A stretch of DNA of 64,000 nucleotides, taken from contig JAIWNI010000063.1 in the NCBI GenBank assembly GCA_025331435.1, positions 102,471 to 166,470 on the forward strand, in the 5' to 3' direction. The stretch is from Choanephora cucurbitarum (taxonomy: Eukaryota; Mucoromycota; Mucoromycetes; Mucorales; Choanephoraceae). Position numbers and translations under genes: made by a program. A model generated the notes under the pieces. The model searched no databases. It saw only the letters and a list, made by a program, of their open reading frames with translations, and was not told the origin of the DNA. Shown piece after piece: positions 11,453 through 25,195 of this stretch (positions are counted from its first letter, which is position 1; every line of letters begins with the position of its first letter).

Positions 11453-12361
11453 GATGATAGACTCAGTGTATCTGGTTTGATACTAAAAAAAAAAAGAAAT
11501 AAAAAAAAAGTAAAACTGGAGTCGTTCTCTTCTTTTATAGAAGGATAAATGATAAGCAAACAATAAAAATGATAAGATATAGTCTATTCGATATTGGATA
11601 AGACGGGGTTTATCTATTTGGCTTTTAGAAAAACTCTCCACACTTATTTGACTGATAAAGACGGGTGTAACCTAATCTTGTTTTGGAAGCGTGCGACAGT
11701 TTGGGTTTCTTATCTTTACTGCTCTAATACTAGACTTCTACCACAATTGCAGAAAAATTATTTGTATCCAATCAACTGACTACTTTTCATGCTACGACTT
11801 CATATACTTGAAGAATAAACCAAGACAAATAAAAAGAAAGAAAGAAAGAAAAAGACCGTAAAGTGATGACAAAATTTTAATGAGAAATCACGCCTTGAGC
11901 AGATAGCGTAATAATTCTTATTGAATCGTATAGGATGCAGTGAAAATGTCAAAGCTAAATAAGGCTATTTGTGTTGTGTTTGGTAACAGATAAGCAAAGC
12001 TAGGTCCTGACATAGCCGATATGGTAAGAATCGCATTTTTTGTTTATTTTGAATGAATTGTTGTTTCATAAAGCAGGAATTGCTGTATGGTGAAGAAAAT
12101 CCTTCTGTTGTATAGTACGAAAACATCACTGTTTTCTCTATTGAATCACTTCTTACTATACTGATAATCCCATGAAAGATATCAAAAGGAATGATTAACG
12201 TGAGAAAAAGCGTAGAGTGATAGAAAGAAGATAAGATTACGTGGGGGGTAAAGAAAACAAACACTAGGCTACTTGAGTCCTCTTTATCTTGCACTAAACA
12301 ATAGTCTTTGTAGCATGATCGTACATAATGATTTATTATTATAATACAAAAATCTGATATT
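11453..12361. other. Intergenic
   Basis: About 900 bp, AT-rich, containing the GATA gene promoter and the 3' flank of the GPI-protein gene. Open frames on either strand lack start codons or protein-like content. Confidence 0.5.
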
Positions 12362-13096
12362 CTAAGCCCAAGAAAGCAACAAGAAACTTGCTAACAAGAT
12401 AAGTACACTCAAAGGAACACTCTTCAAAGATAATCCTGCATCTGTTGGTTCTGGCTTAGGGTAATGGCCGTCCGAAGATCCTCCTCCTCCTGGTGGTCTC
12501 ACAGTACCTTTACAACACAATGAATGAGTAAATGTCTAAAAAAAAACTGTTGCCATTTTACCTGTTGGAGAGGCGAAGATACGAATGTTTCCAGAAACAC
12601 AATGATAAGGTGCTTCACCTAATGTCATGTAATCTATCAACGTACTTGAGATCAATCAATGGTACTTCTTAATGGGGGGATAAATATCGTATTTCTTACA
12701 AGCGCCTGAAGGAGCCAAATAGTTTGGTAAGTCCACCAAGATATGACCATCCGATGTGGCTACATCTTGAGCAATAATGACAGGTGTTTTATCTGCTCCA
12801 TCTGACTGTACCAGGTAAATGGTTGGGAATTTGTCTGTATGCGAATTTGACCTATATTAGGGTTCAGCGAATAAGTACGGAATGGCATATACTCATGTTT
12901 GTTACCAAGCAATCTTCATTTTTTCACCAGCAGTTACAATGGTGTTACTAATTGGATTTACCACTAAAGGGAAATCTATTTAATGCCAGTCAATAAATCA
13001 ATTTCTAATTTCTTTACCTATACAATCTTCATCTGTATTAAATTGTGCTTTTACAGAGATTAAAGTCATAACTAAAAATACAAATTGTTTCATCAT
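12362..13096 (-). CDS. Small secreted GPI-anchored protein, Kre9/Knh1-like domain
   Basis: Five exons (13096-13018, 12975-12906, 12851-12700, 12633-12562, 12507-12362) encode 172 residues. A signal peptide covers the first 17 residues (MMKQFVFLVMTLISVKA). The mature part has the Ig-like pattern of the Kre9/Knh1 N-terminal domain: PISNTIVTAGEKMKIAW, then a strand ending LVDLPNYLAPSGAYY. A Gly/Pro/Ser linker leads to a hydrophobic tail (VLILLASFLLLSWA) typical of a GPI-attachment signal. Proteins of this kind sit in the cell wall or plasma membrane; the Kre9 domain is tied to beta-glucan assembly. Every exon is short, so the gene is easily missed by frame scanning. Exact function is unknown. 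Confidence 0.85.
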
Positions 13097-13321
13097 TTTT
13101 TTTTATAAAAGTTTTTATTATTATTGTCAACAAAAGAAAAAGAAAACTCGAATTTGGATCACTCTACTAATTTATAGATTTTAGGTGAATAATAAGGAAC
13201 AAACATGGAAATAAATTTTCGAAACATTTTCTCTCTTTCTCTTTAGATGCATGACGGCGTGAGTCGATCTTTCTTATGAAATAGAATAGCAATTTATGAT
13301 ACAAACAATATATATTTTTTT

Positions 13322-15149
<1,828 letters not shown>

Positions 15150-15259
15150 TTTGAAATAATTTAGAAATAAAAAAAAATAACAAAAGAATGATGTGTAGAA
15201 AGAGGATAGCCAACCTATTAAAAGACCGCTGTTTTCTGACTTTATTATATTTCTCAATC

Positions 15260-16317
15260 TTAACAATGCATTTGAACATAATAATCAACATCCAATTGGT
15301 GATCTTGGAATGGAATGGAAGAGAAGTCGTTGTCTACAGTAAGGTCTGATTCAGGCTCCAGGTCACTATAGTCAAATTCTATAAGAATACGTTAGCTATC
15401 ATTCTCTTTAAATCATGCTTTCTATGTACCATCAACTACAAATGGGTTTACTTCTTCTTCAACATCAATCCAATCATCTCTCTGATAAGACAACTTTTGA
15501 TAGCGACTGAATTCATAAGCATCTTGATCAGCAAATGGACTGAAGCCAGATAGATCAACAATACAGCTTGGATCAGGACCATAAGGGATTTCTAGAAACA
15601 CTGTTTGAATATCGCTCATCTTATCTTGCCTGTTCTATACCTTTTTCTTTAGGTGGAGCATATTCAACCGTTGTCATATCTTCTTCTTCTTCTGTTACTT
15701 CCTCTTGTTCTTGAGTGACTGTTTCTTTCATCTGGTCAAAGCGTCTTTCCATCATTGGCTCTGGTTCTACAAAAGCAGGTTCCTTATTGTACTCTCGAAC
15801 AGAACTATCCAATCCACTGAAATCAAGATCCAATCCAACAGGTGACCATTCAATCTCTTCAATTGTGTGTTAAATAAGCTTAATGTACGTACTCGCTGTC
15901 TATTACCTTCTTCACGACGACGATAGGTGCGTTCTACTGTATGATGTTTCTTGGTCTGTGCTTCTTCTTGGTTAACTTGAGAGGAGGAATACTATTAGAA
16001 TGGATATCTTGAAGGTTGTTTCTGGTTTACCTAGTGTTCTCTTTTGAGGTACTGTCTTGTTGTCCTTGAATATTTGGAATTCTAAGAGAAAAGACCAGTA
16101 GATTGTTACTGAAATCTGTTTAATGTATATTGAATCTATGTTTACTCTGCTTAGCGTTGAGGTTCGTCATCTTTTGATCTCTCTGGTTTGTCTTGAGTGA
16201 TAAGGCAGGTGAAGCATTTCTCATGAATGACTTGTTGGGTGAGCCCAATTGCTTCATACTGGACTTGTTCTGATCCTCTACATCATTCTCATTCACTTTT
16301 GTCCTCTTTCTTATCAT
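15260..16317 (-). CDS. Candidate securin-like regulator (acidic, APC/C-type motifs)
   Basis: Exons 16317-16146, 16081-16031, 15975-15907, 15856 to about 15700, about 15619-15430 and 15378-15260. The N-terminal third is basic; exon 2 reads FQIFKD, an exact match to the ABBA-motif pattern of APC/C ligands, followed by KRTLVNQ. Then comes EEEIEWSPVG and, later, VEYAPPKEK; both resemble the short Glu-rich, Tyr/Trp-Pro pseudosubstrate by which securins (for example fission yeast Cut2) occupy separase. The C-terminal half is strongly acidic. No canonical KEN box is in the chosen frame. The junction between exons 4 and 5 is unresolved: 1 mod 3 bases must be removed near 15620-15700, by an intron with a weak donor or because of a base error. 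Function is inference from motifs only. Confidence 0.45.
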
Positions 16318-16638
16318 TCTTGATATTTAATTTTTTTATAAAAAGAAAAAATCAGTAGTATTTTTAAAGCAAGGAAATATAGGGAGTAAGCTCAAACTTT
16401 ACAAAAAAGTCACGAATAAAAAATTACACTTGTCAATAGGCTTATGCATCCTCTATAAGCATATATATATTCTCTCTCTCTCTCTAAGGACATGCTTGAA
16501 TTGAGCAAGCGTCTCTCTTTCTCTTTTTCCAAAAATGGCAAAGAAATTGGAACCTTACTCAATTTCCTGTCTCTCTCTCTTTTTTTTTATCTGGCTAATT
16601 TTTTATTTTGGTGTTGTGTTATTACTTATGCTTAAAGC
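16318..16638. promoter_or_regulatory. Divergent promoter region
   Basis: The 321 bp between the divergent securin-like and GPI14 start codons. It contains a (TC)n run at 16471-16485 next to an alternating AT stretch. No specific binding site can be named. Confidence 0.4.
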
Positions 16639-18055
16639 ATGAATACTTTTTTAACATTTAAACACCTTTGTGTTTCAGCACTTGTTTTACGTCTCATATT
16701 ACTTGCATACGGTGAATACCAAGATGCTTATTTTACTGTCAAATACACGGATATAGACTATGTTGTCTTTACAGATGCTGCTCGATACATCACACAAGGA
16801 CAATCCCCTTACCTTCGAGATACCTATCGCTATACACCATTACTGGCTATGTTGATGACACCTAATATCTATTGGTTCTATTCATTTGGTAAATGCTTAT
16901 TTGCCCTATCTGATCTAGTGGTAGGCTACCTGATCCACCAGATCTTGGTGATGAGAGGTATGCCTTCCAAGTCAGCACTTAAATATGATGCTCTCTGGCT
17001 ACTGAATCCTATGGTTGCCAACATCTCTACCCGAGGTAACGCTGAATCCCTCTTGGGTGTCATGGTCTTGGGCACACTCTACCTGATCCTCACCAAGCGA
17101 TTCTTTTCTGGCTGTTGTCTGTTTGGTTTGGCTGTTCATTTCAAGATATACCCTGTTATCTATGCAGTTCCTTTACTTGTCTTGCTGGACGAGCAAGTCT
17201 ATCGCTTACCCTACCTTTATTTCTTCCATAGACACTCTTCTGATGGTTGGATCACACCTTTGCGTCTCTTGTTTGGTCTCACGAGTGGCCTTGTCTTCTT
17301 TGTTTTGACAGGTCTTATGTATCAAAGGTAAACTGACTGAATATAGCTTATATCGCATGATAGCTTAAACAGCCCAATAGTTATGGACAACCCTTCCTTC
17401 AGCATACTTATCTTTATCATGTAACACGACAAGATCATCGACATAATTTCTCACTCTGGTTCTATCAAATGTACTTGACTATCCATCAATCACACTCTTG
17501 GATGGGTCTTTTGGCTTTTATACCTCAATTGGGATTAGTGACATGGATTGGGATTGGCTTTGGAAAGGACATCTTGTTTGCTTGTTTCTTACAGACCTTT
17601 TTGTTTGTCACTTTTAACAAGGTCATTACATCTCAAGTAAGTAGTACATAGTTAGTATAATAAGTTTGTATTGATCTTTTTCAAAAGTATTTTATGTGGT
17701 ATATCTGTCTTTTCCCACTTGTATTGCCTTCTTCAAGAATCAAATTTAGATGGAAAGGATTGAGCATGTTGATAGCCTGGGCAGCAGGACAGGTAAAGTC
17801 AATTAGGAATAAAGAAGAGAAGAAAGAGACTGATGGAGTCTATAGGCATGTTGGTTATATTATGCTTATGGATTAGAATTCTTGGGTCAAAATACCTTTC
17901 TGTCACTTTGGGCAGCAGGTGTTGTGTTCTTTGTGATCAATTGTTGGATTATAGTAGAGTTCATCTATCAGCATCATTACGAGCCTATCTATGGATCCAG
18001 CGGGAGAGTCAGATGGGTTTGGGGTATGGGTGATCCTGGTACCAAGCGATTATAA
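16639..18055 (+). CDS. GPI14: GPI mannosyltransferase I (PIG-M)
   Basis: Multispanning ER enzyme that adds the first mannose to the GPI precursor from dolichol-phosphate-mannose. Exons 16639-17327, 17381-17636, 17688-17792 and 17846-18055 give 419 residues. Motifs of the family are the luminal DxD-like VKYTDIDYVVFTDA, YRYTPLLA, NPMVANISTRGNAES, VHFKIYP, HTYLYHVTRQDHRHNFS, FNKVITSQYFMWY and the last-loop WLYYAYGLEF. The third intron is required to join WAAGQ to ACWLYYAY. It is read divergently from the securin-like gene. Confidence 0.95.
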
Positions 18056-18353
18056 ATAAAAGGAAATATGATTCCTCGGGAAGTATCGGGGTTTCCGTTT
18101 GTATGATTGAAATCCCGACAATAAGCTTTCCTCGGAAGCAGAAGTCTTCTCAACAAACGATCTTGTTGATAGAGTTCGAAGTTCAATGGTTACTGATTGG
18201 TTACATCGGAGCTTATGTAAACACATATTGACAAATAACAAGGACCCTTTTTTTTTTTTGGTTATTCCTCGCTTTCACTTTCCATTTTCTTTTTTTTTTC
18301 TCTCTTTTTTTTTAATTGCCTTCAGAAAGAAAGCAAAAGAAAAGAAGAGGTTT

Positions 18354-20311
18354 ATGAGTCAAAGTCAAACAACAGAAGAAAAGTTGTCATCTCCAAAAGA
18401 AAAGAGATTCAAAGTTTCTAAAGCGTGTGCTAACTGTCGTTTAAAGAAAATCAAAGTAAAGAGAATCTGATGATAATTTAGCGAGATTAAAATAGAAGTT
18501 TAATCTATCATTCTATAGTGTGATGGACTACAGCCATGTATGCAGGTAAGTGGTATTAAGCTGTGTTTGATTCAAGTAGGTAAACTTACTTGCTTTTTTC
18601 TAGTGTAAAGGTAAAGACTAGATAGAACAGAAAGATGTTTCTCAGTAACCAAAACAATTCTTAATCAGTGAGAAGAAAGCATTGTTCATTTACTAGAACA
18701 GATCTTCAGTCAAATGATGAACATTCAATACTAGAGAATTCAATCAGTGACAGGGCAAAACTAGCAGATATCTCAAGCAGAATAGACAAACTCAGTATGA
18801 CTTCACCTGGTCAAGGTAAAGAAGGTCGATGGTTGGTCGATATCAATTTACTGTTTCATGGTGATAATACCATCAAGACCAGAAAAACCACAAGTGGTGT
18901 TCATGACACCATTGACACAGACATGATCAACCTGTTCTTTGAGCACAAATACAACATTTTCCCTATCATTCAAAAGTCCATCTTCTATCGCCTATTAGAA
19001 CACCAAGATCCACTGATCACACCTTGTCTTCTCTACAGTATCTATTGTCATGGTGCTCAATACAAGAATATGGCAAAAGCAGATGACTACTATCAGAAGG
19101 CAGAGATCCTTGTGAGAGAGTCACTACGGAGACCTTCGATCGGTACTGTCATCTCTCTTTCACTACTCTCAATGTACGAATCCAACGGGAGTTCTACAGG
19201 ATCAGGCATCAACAATGGCCTATCGCGTATCTACCGAGACATGGCCTGTCGCTTATGTTACGATCTTAAACTCCATAAACGATGTAGTTCAAACAATGCA
19301 GTTGTCACACTGGATGAGATGGAATTAAGAAAGAGAGCCTATTGGGTCTGTTATTGTATGGACAAGGTCAACAGCATGCTTACGGGTAAGCCATGTCTGC
19401 TTTCCTTACGCGATGCTGATATCGATATGCCCACTGTCCTCAGCACAGGCGATCCAAATGAACTGGATATCAACCGTTGCTTTTTAGAACACATTCGACT
19501 GATGAAGATTGGTGAACAGGCTCTTTTGGTGGACATACCTGAGCATCAGGCAGGTACTGCACGGCCACCTGAAAATGAGCAACAGGTACTGGCATTGGAT
19601 CATTATCTCTCTATCTGGTTTGATCAATTACCGCCTATTCTAAAACATTTACCGCTTCAAGAAGGTGGCTTGATGGAACCCTTTGTGGTTCATATGCGCC
19701 TTGCCTATTGTTTTACTGCCATCTTTGTTCTACAGCCCATCACCTTCATCTCTTCCTCTTGTTCCCCAGATTCTAAACATATTCAACAACGGTGTCGCAC
19801 AGTGGCTAACGAGATTACCTGTCTGGGTTATGCCATGGTCCATCAACCCAACACAATCTTATCGTTCACTCTCTTGGCTCAAGTGTTGATGGCAGCCATT
19901 CGAGTGCATATCATGGATTGTGCTGATGAGAATCTGGCATTGGCTGAAGAAGCACGCTTCATGTTTCAACAGTCCCTAAGGGCTCTAAAGGGTATTCTAC
20001 AGTTCCGTATTGTTCCTTATATCTTTGAATTTATTGCAACAATCGAAAAGGCACTGAGAGATGCTGATACAGGTGATAGTTGTACTCGAAACAGTAGCCC
20101 CAAAGTGCATATGCTATCACCCATCTATCCAAAACCAACCTCTGCTGAACAAGATCGTCTGTTGAGTGGATTCTCTCAGAATCGATTCTATCAACCTATA
20201 CCCTTATCAGAAGAAAGCAGTATTGATCCATCTTCTTCAAGGTCTGTCTATGATTTAGAACATGCTTTCTCTTCCACAGGGATTCAATCCTGGCAAGAAG
20301 ATAGGTTATAG
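18354..20311 (+). CDS. Zn2Cys6 transcription factor with fungal-specific domain
   Basis: Exons 18354-18455, 18519-18545, 18604-18610 (7 nt) and 18669-20311 encode 592 residues. The binuclear cluster is complete only after splicing: CANCRLKKIKCDGLQPC joined to MQCKVRRKHC, giving C-x2-C-x6-C-x5-C-x2-C-x6-C. Three introns interrupt this single motif. The central fungal-specific transcription factor domain spans about residues 150-400, with FFEHKYNIFPIIQK, ACRLCYDLKLHKR, RKRAYWVCYCMDK and LTGKPCLL. Such proteins are nuclear activators of metabolic genes; the target is unknown. It ends 15 bp before the convergent RRP46 stop codon. Confidence 0.92.
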
Positions 20312-20326
20312 TAATAAAGTTTTTAT

Positions 20327-21181
20327 TTACAAATGACCTTCTGTCTGTTGGTGTTCCTTTTCCTTTTTTGATTCTACTGCCATTCTCAAGAATTGATGTA
20401 CTTTCTCTACAGCATCAAAACAAAGGTCATGACATGAAAAATACTAAAAGAGAGGATTGAGATAAGGTTTGCTTATTGTCTGTATTAAGCTTACTTCTTC
20501 TTCACTAAAGACACCTTCTGAATCAGACAATAAAACATAAGGTGTTGTATGTAAATTATCAAAGGAGAAAGTATGTAATGATTTGGCATGCTATAATCCA
20601 TCATGAGTTTCCTATTCGTGAAGAGGGAACAAAGCTTACCTCTAATTCAGCAGCCACAGGATCTAGCACCAATTCACCTGTTGTGTTATGAATCATGGCT
20701 GTAATGGCAGCTGACATGTGCTTCATAGGAATACCAGCGTCTAATAAAGCTAAAGTGATGGCATTGACAGAAGCAGCCAAGACAGCACCATCATCCTTGA
20801 TGATCTGAATGACGATCTGGACTAGTGTACGAGGCATCATACCACCAAGGATGATAGGTTCAAACGCAGTACGTAAAACACTTTCCATTAACTTTTCTTT
20901 TGTTGAAGGTACACCTTTAGCAGGTCTGACAATCACTTCTACTGTTGCTTCGTCTAGTTTCTCGTCACGGATCTGAACTTCCATTGGACCTGATACGGAA
21001 CACATGACAGAAGTAGCACCTTTTAAAGAAATAAAGCAATAAGTCTTACACATGGCTATACGATCTTTTATTCTATTTTACCAAACTCAAACTTGGATGA
21101 GCCATCAGCTCTATTCAGAATATTTTGAGAAGCAGAAAAGGCTCGAAGTTGAGCATTATCAGTACGTCTATCAGGTCTCAT
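20327..21181 (-). CDS. RRP46: Exosome core subunit RRP46 (RNase PH fold)
   Basis: One of six catalytically inert RNase PH-like ring proteins of the RNA exosome. Exons 21181-21082, 21019-20640, 20590-20495 and 20443-20327 give 230 residues. The start MRPDRRTDNAQLRAFSA followed by NILNRADGSSKFEFG and SVMCSVSGPMEVQ places it with RRP46 rather than RRP41. Core sequence VIVRPAKGVPSTKEK and DDGAVLAASVNAITLALLDA is typical, as is DPVAAELEHAKSLHTF near the end. Length is normal. The 3' end faces the Zn2Cys6 gene with a 15 bp gap. Confidence 0.93.
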
Positions 21182-21260
21182 AATGACAAGAAAACAAAAG
21201 GCGTGTCAATAGTATATATATTTTTTAAAAAAAAAGCAAAAAAAAAGGACTCTAAATTTT

Positions 21261-22563
21261 TCATGACTTCCATTTAGCGAATTCTTGTCTAAAGGCGTTT
21301 AATCGCTGTACTGAATATAAAAAGTAATCAAATTCAATTTCACTCTGATGTGCTTGAATCAACCCCCATAAACCCCAAGAGAGATGGACTGCCATTAACC
21401 ACATATTGGCTTCCTTTTGCAACGATTCAGGTGTACCCACTGCCTTGCTGTATTTTGAGGGTGTGTTTAGGTAAGCTGTCAAGAATCGAATCTGTTCTTG
21501 TTCAGTAGGGAATTGATTTGGTTTCATTGAGGCAGGTGCGTCTGAATGATAATCATACATCCACTCACAGAAATGATTGGCTATATCCACACCTCGAGGA
21601 TTATAGCCTGCATATTCAAAATCAACTACCACCAATTCATCTGTCTTGGCTAACCTGAGTAGATTGCCATATTGGGTCTAATGACAGGGTTAAATCATAC
21701 TACTATCTTATGCATGTTAACTTACATCGTTGTGAGCGAATACAATAGGTGAATCAGATCGACTCAAGATATGCTTGCATTCTTCAATTTCAAATGGTAA
21801 TCGTTCCAAGTTAAATGTAGTCAACACCTCGGCCCATCCTTGATGTTTGCTGATCAAGGAAGGCAAGAGACCGATAACCACACGGTACCATTTATCGATA
21901 TTACTCCATATCTCTAGCTTATGAACAGAGGGTTGATAAGGGTAGACTGCAACAATATCGTGTAATTCTCGAAGACAAGAAGCAACCTGATTTGACGTTT
22001 CGGGATCCTGAATGTCATGACTGGTCAAAGTAGTGGAAGGTAAATATTGTTCAAAACGACCATTACCAAAGATACCGAGTAAACTGGCACCAATGTTCAA
22101 ATGAGATAGACGTGCTAGCCAATCCAACTCGTTTTCTCGGTCAATGATCTGATCAACACCTATACCATACACTCTCATCAACAAGCGATCTCGGTCATCG
22201 GCATGGACAAAAAAGACAGCACTATAAAAAAAAATGTTAAACCTATGCATTACTTGACTGTTCATTCACTTTACTTTGTCATGGCACCACTAACACGATC
22301 TAACTGAATGGTGCTTACACCTTCTGCCCATTCAGGAAATAAGACTTGAACTAACTTGAGTACCTTGCTTCTTAACTCATCTCCCTTGAGGACTCTTTTA
22401 TTATTAAAAATGAAATAAAGCTTAATTTTTTAAATTATTTGTTTGTTTGTTTCTCGAAAAAGATAGCCTACGTTAAATCGATTATGGTATCACAGCCGGG
22501 AATTGAAGGCAGTGCATTACTTGAGTGCTCGCTTGAAACAGGAGAAGGGGCTTTTTCACTCAT
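21261..22563 (-). CDS. CKI1: Choline kinase (choline/ethanolamine kinase family)
   Basis: Catalyses ATP-dependent phosphorylation of choline, the first step of the CDP-choline route to phosphatidylcholine. Exons 22563-22472, 22394-22275, 22221-21726 and 21677-21261 give 374 residues. Brenner's motif is intact after splicing: FAHNDTQYGNLLRL, with the intron between HND and TQYG. The choline-kinase motif follows (VVVDFEYAGYNPRGVDIANH). RFEQYLPSTTL matches the choline rather than ethanolamine kinase version of that loop. Fungal enzymes can be larger; this one has only a short N-terminal extension. The CKI1 name rests on motif resemblance; ethanolamine kinase activity cannot be excluded. Confidence 0.88.
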
Positions 22564-23090
22564 AAAATTAAAATCGAGAAACAAAAGAGAGAGAGAGAAG
22601 AAGAAGAAAAAAGAAGACAACCAATTCTCTCTTTTGGACACTCTTTTTTTTTTCAGTAGTCGGATTTTAGATTTCTGATTGTTTTCTTTTGAGATAGATC
22701 AACATGATACCATTTGGTAACTACATGGTATTCTATATGCCTTATGTTGGTTCTGTAACTAGTCTACTCGTGTTTTTTTATTAAATCAGTAGGCATTGCT
22801 ATGCTTTTATCTCTAGTCTGTTGTTCTCGTTTGTGTCCAATGCTTAACTATTATTCGCTCTGTACACTTATCTCCAAAGAACTTGAATGCACTACATGTA
22901 ATATAGGTCTATATAGAAAGTTAAATATGCAATAGACTATTCCTCTTTTCGCTCAAGGGAGAAAAAAAAAGCCAATAGCAGTATAGGCTATTTTCACTCC
23001 GTTTCACTTTGTTGAATTGATAAAAATAGAAATATGCGCATATGAAATCCTTACTTTTTTCTTCTTCTTCTTCTTTTATTTTTTATTGTA
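22564..23090. promoter_or_regulatory. Divergent intergenic region
   Basis: 527 bp between the divergent choline kinase and LAMTOR4 start codons, with GA-rich, poly-T and TTC-repeat tracts. No coding segment or recognisable site. Confidence 0.4.
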
Positions 23091-23501
23091 ATGACAGATC
23101 CCACTTTTGAAGCATTAGCCAGTATACCTGGCCATCTCTCTTCATTTGTTGCATCAGCGCGTGATGGTCAAATGCTTCAAGTAAGATTGTTTACATGAGT
23201 CACCAAGTTGTCAGTCAATAACATTGTATCCAAGTCGACTGCTGATAATAATGAAAAAGTCGCCTTAGCAGCCTATCAAATGGTAGCTGATGCTTCATTG
23301 TTAAGTCAAAAGACACCAGGATTTCAACAAGATAAGTTGGAGCACATTAGTGGTAAAAAGTAGATACGCTTTATTTTCCATTCTATTTAACCCGTTTTGG
23401 CTCAAAAATTAGTGACATTTCCTAATGAGTACCATACTTTTACTATCTCCAATGACCTCATCTATGGCATTGAACGAGTCAATCATGCTTCAACTCAATA
23501 A
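23091..23501 (+). CDS. LAMTOR4-like Ragulator subunit (roadblock fold)
   Basis: Three small exons, 23091-23180, 23235-23352 and 23413-23501, encode 98 residues. The layout fits LAMTOR4: an N-terminal helix with the family's IPxxLxxxV pattern (ASIPGHLSSFVASARDGQML), a middle helix (ALAAYQMVADASLL) and paired strands (ISVTFPNEYHTFTISNDLIYGIERV). LAMTOR4 is a roadblock/LC7-fold subunit of the Ragulator scaffold, which anchors Rag GTPases to lysosome or vacuole and links amino-acid state to TORC1. Identification rests on length and pattern, since roadblock proteins diverge strongly; another small roadblock or Ego-complex protein remains possible. Confidence 0.68.
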
Positions 23502-23635
23502 TACTACACAACAATGTCCGCCTTTTATTTGAACACACAAAAAAAAATATATATACACTGGAAGGAAATGACTTTTTTTTATTATTATTTTCTCTCTCTC
23601 TCTCTCTTTTTTTTTATTTAAACAAAAGAAAAGTG

Positions 23636-25159
23636 ATGAAATTTGAAAGGATTTCAAATCGCTTTTTAAAAGTAGGAAGACATCCCTTTAAGATGGGATC
23701 TAAAAATAAAGAAGACAATGATACTCGAGTATGTTTTTGTTGTCAGACCGATTCAGCTCTCTACAGTCAATTATGGCCTATCATCTTTCTGTTCTCAGCC
23801 TTGACTGATTTCCCTATGCCATTGCCTGAAGGCAAAAGACCTGGGCAACATCGTGATTGGGGTTGGTTGCCTGTATTGATTGTCAGTTGTTTTGTTGCTT
23901 ATATCTATTACGGTTATCTTGATCGTATCATACGTAAGCCCCCCATTTTTCTTTCTTGTGTATTATCTAACTGATTTGATCATCTCAAGTTGTCCTACTA
24001 AGGCAGCCTTCAGTATCAAAGACATGGCCTATTGTGTCTATTGTCTTGTTTAATCTGTTTTTTATGCTTTTTGTTATTTCTTACGCACGAATGGTCATGA
24101 CAGAGCCAGGTTATGCAACACAGGTCAGAATAAGAGAACGGTTACTTGTTTGTTTTACTTTTCTGATTTCCTTTTATAGAGGTGGAAACAAGATAGACCA
24201 CTGAATACACCCGATATGACATTAGATGAAATTCAACAAAATCAACTTAAACCAGATTCCGTACTAAACGAAACTAAATGGTGCTCTATATGCCAACTAT
24301 GGAAACCAGATAGAACTCACCACTGTAAAGTATGCAATGCTTGTGTCTTGAGAATGGATCAGTAAGTCCAATGTAACACACACAAGAGAACCTTGTTTTC
24401 ATTTTCTTATATAGTCATTGTCCATGGTAAGAAGCCTGTTATGTTCTAAAAAGGCAGTTGTTGAAGTTGAATTAGGGTCAATGGATGTATAGGTGTTCGT
24501 AACCATCGCTATTATCTTCAATTCTTAATGTATGTCACCTTATTTGCCACATTGACTTTTGTTACTTCATTAGCTATGTTCGTGCATTATCATGGATTAG
24601 TAAAGTAGGCTTACATAACTCATAGACATAGCAAACTTATCTTTCTTAATGTAGTCCCTATTTGATCGATTGGCTCTTTCTATTATCATTCTGTAAATAG
24701 ATACTCCCTCTTTTTTTTTTTACACATGCTGACACAGACAACTCATATATATCACTAGATCAGGCATTATTGTGCTTGTAGTGGGACCATTTACAGGATC
24801 CCATATTTGGCTGATCTTACTAAATCGAACGACCATCGAGAATTCTCAGTTTCAACATTGGAACAAGACAAGACAGAAGAATCAATCGACTGAAATGAAA
24901 CCTGCTGGATTTACAGAGACAGGGAATAATGTGTTCTATCAAGATTGTTATAGAAATTGGATAGAAGTCATGAGCGATAACAAATGGCTATGGTTTTGTA
25001 AGGTGTTTAAGTGCAATGTTGACTTTATTGTTATTTACACAAATATCTATTATAGTACCATTCAGTTCGAAATCTGAAGTCATGCGATTGGATGGTGTTC
25101 ATTATGGATACAATCAAAATACCCTTAAAGCTTATTTGAATCAAGAGTCATTCAAATAA
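23636..25159 (+). CDS. DHHC-type protein S-palmitoyltransferase
   Basis: Eight exons (23636-23933, 23990-24123, 24180-24361, 24415-24426, 24476-24599, 24655-24692, 24759-24997, 25056-25159) give 376 residues. Exon 4 is 12 nt and lies inside the catalytic motif: the zinc-binding Cys-rich domain reads WCSICQLWKPDRTHHC, then VCNACVLRMDHHCPWVNGC, where DHHC is the acyl-transfer site. Four membrane segments are expected: two before the domain (WPIIFLFSAL; WLPVLIVSCFVAY region) and two after. The C-terminal TTxE motif is present (NRTTIENSQF). Such enzymes attach fatty acids to cytosolic cysteines of trafficking and signalling proteins. Which PFA/ERF homologue this is cannot be settled. The stop codon is 36 bp from the convergent SH3/RA gene. 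Confidence 0.93.
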
Positions 25160-25195
25160 AATTAAAAATTAAAAAGAAGGAGTTTATTCCAGAGA

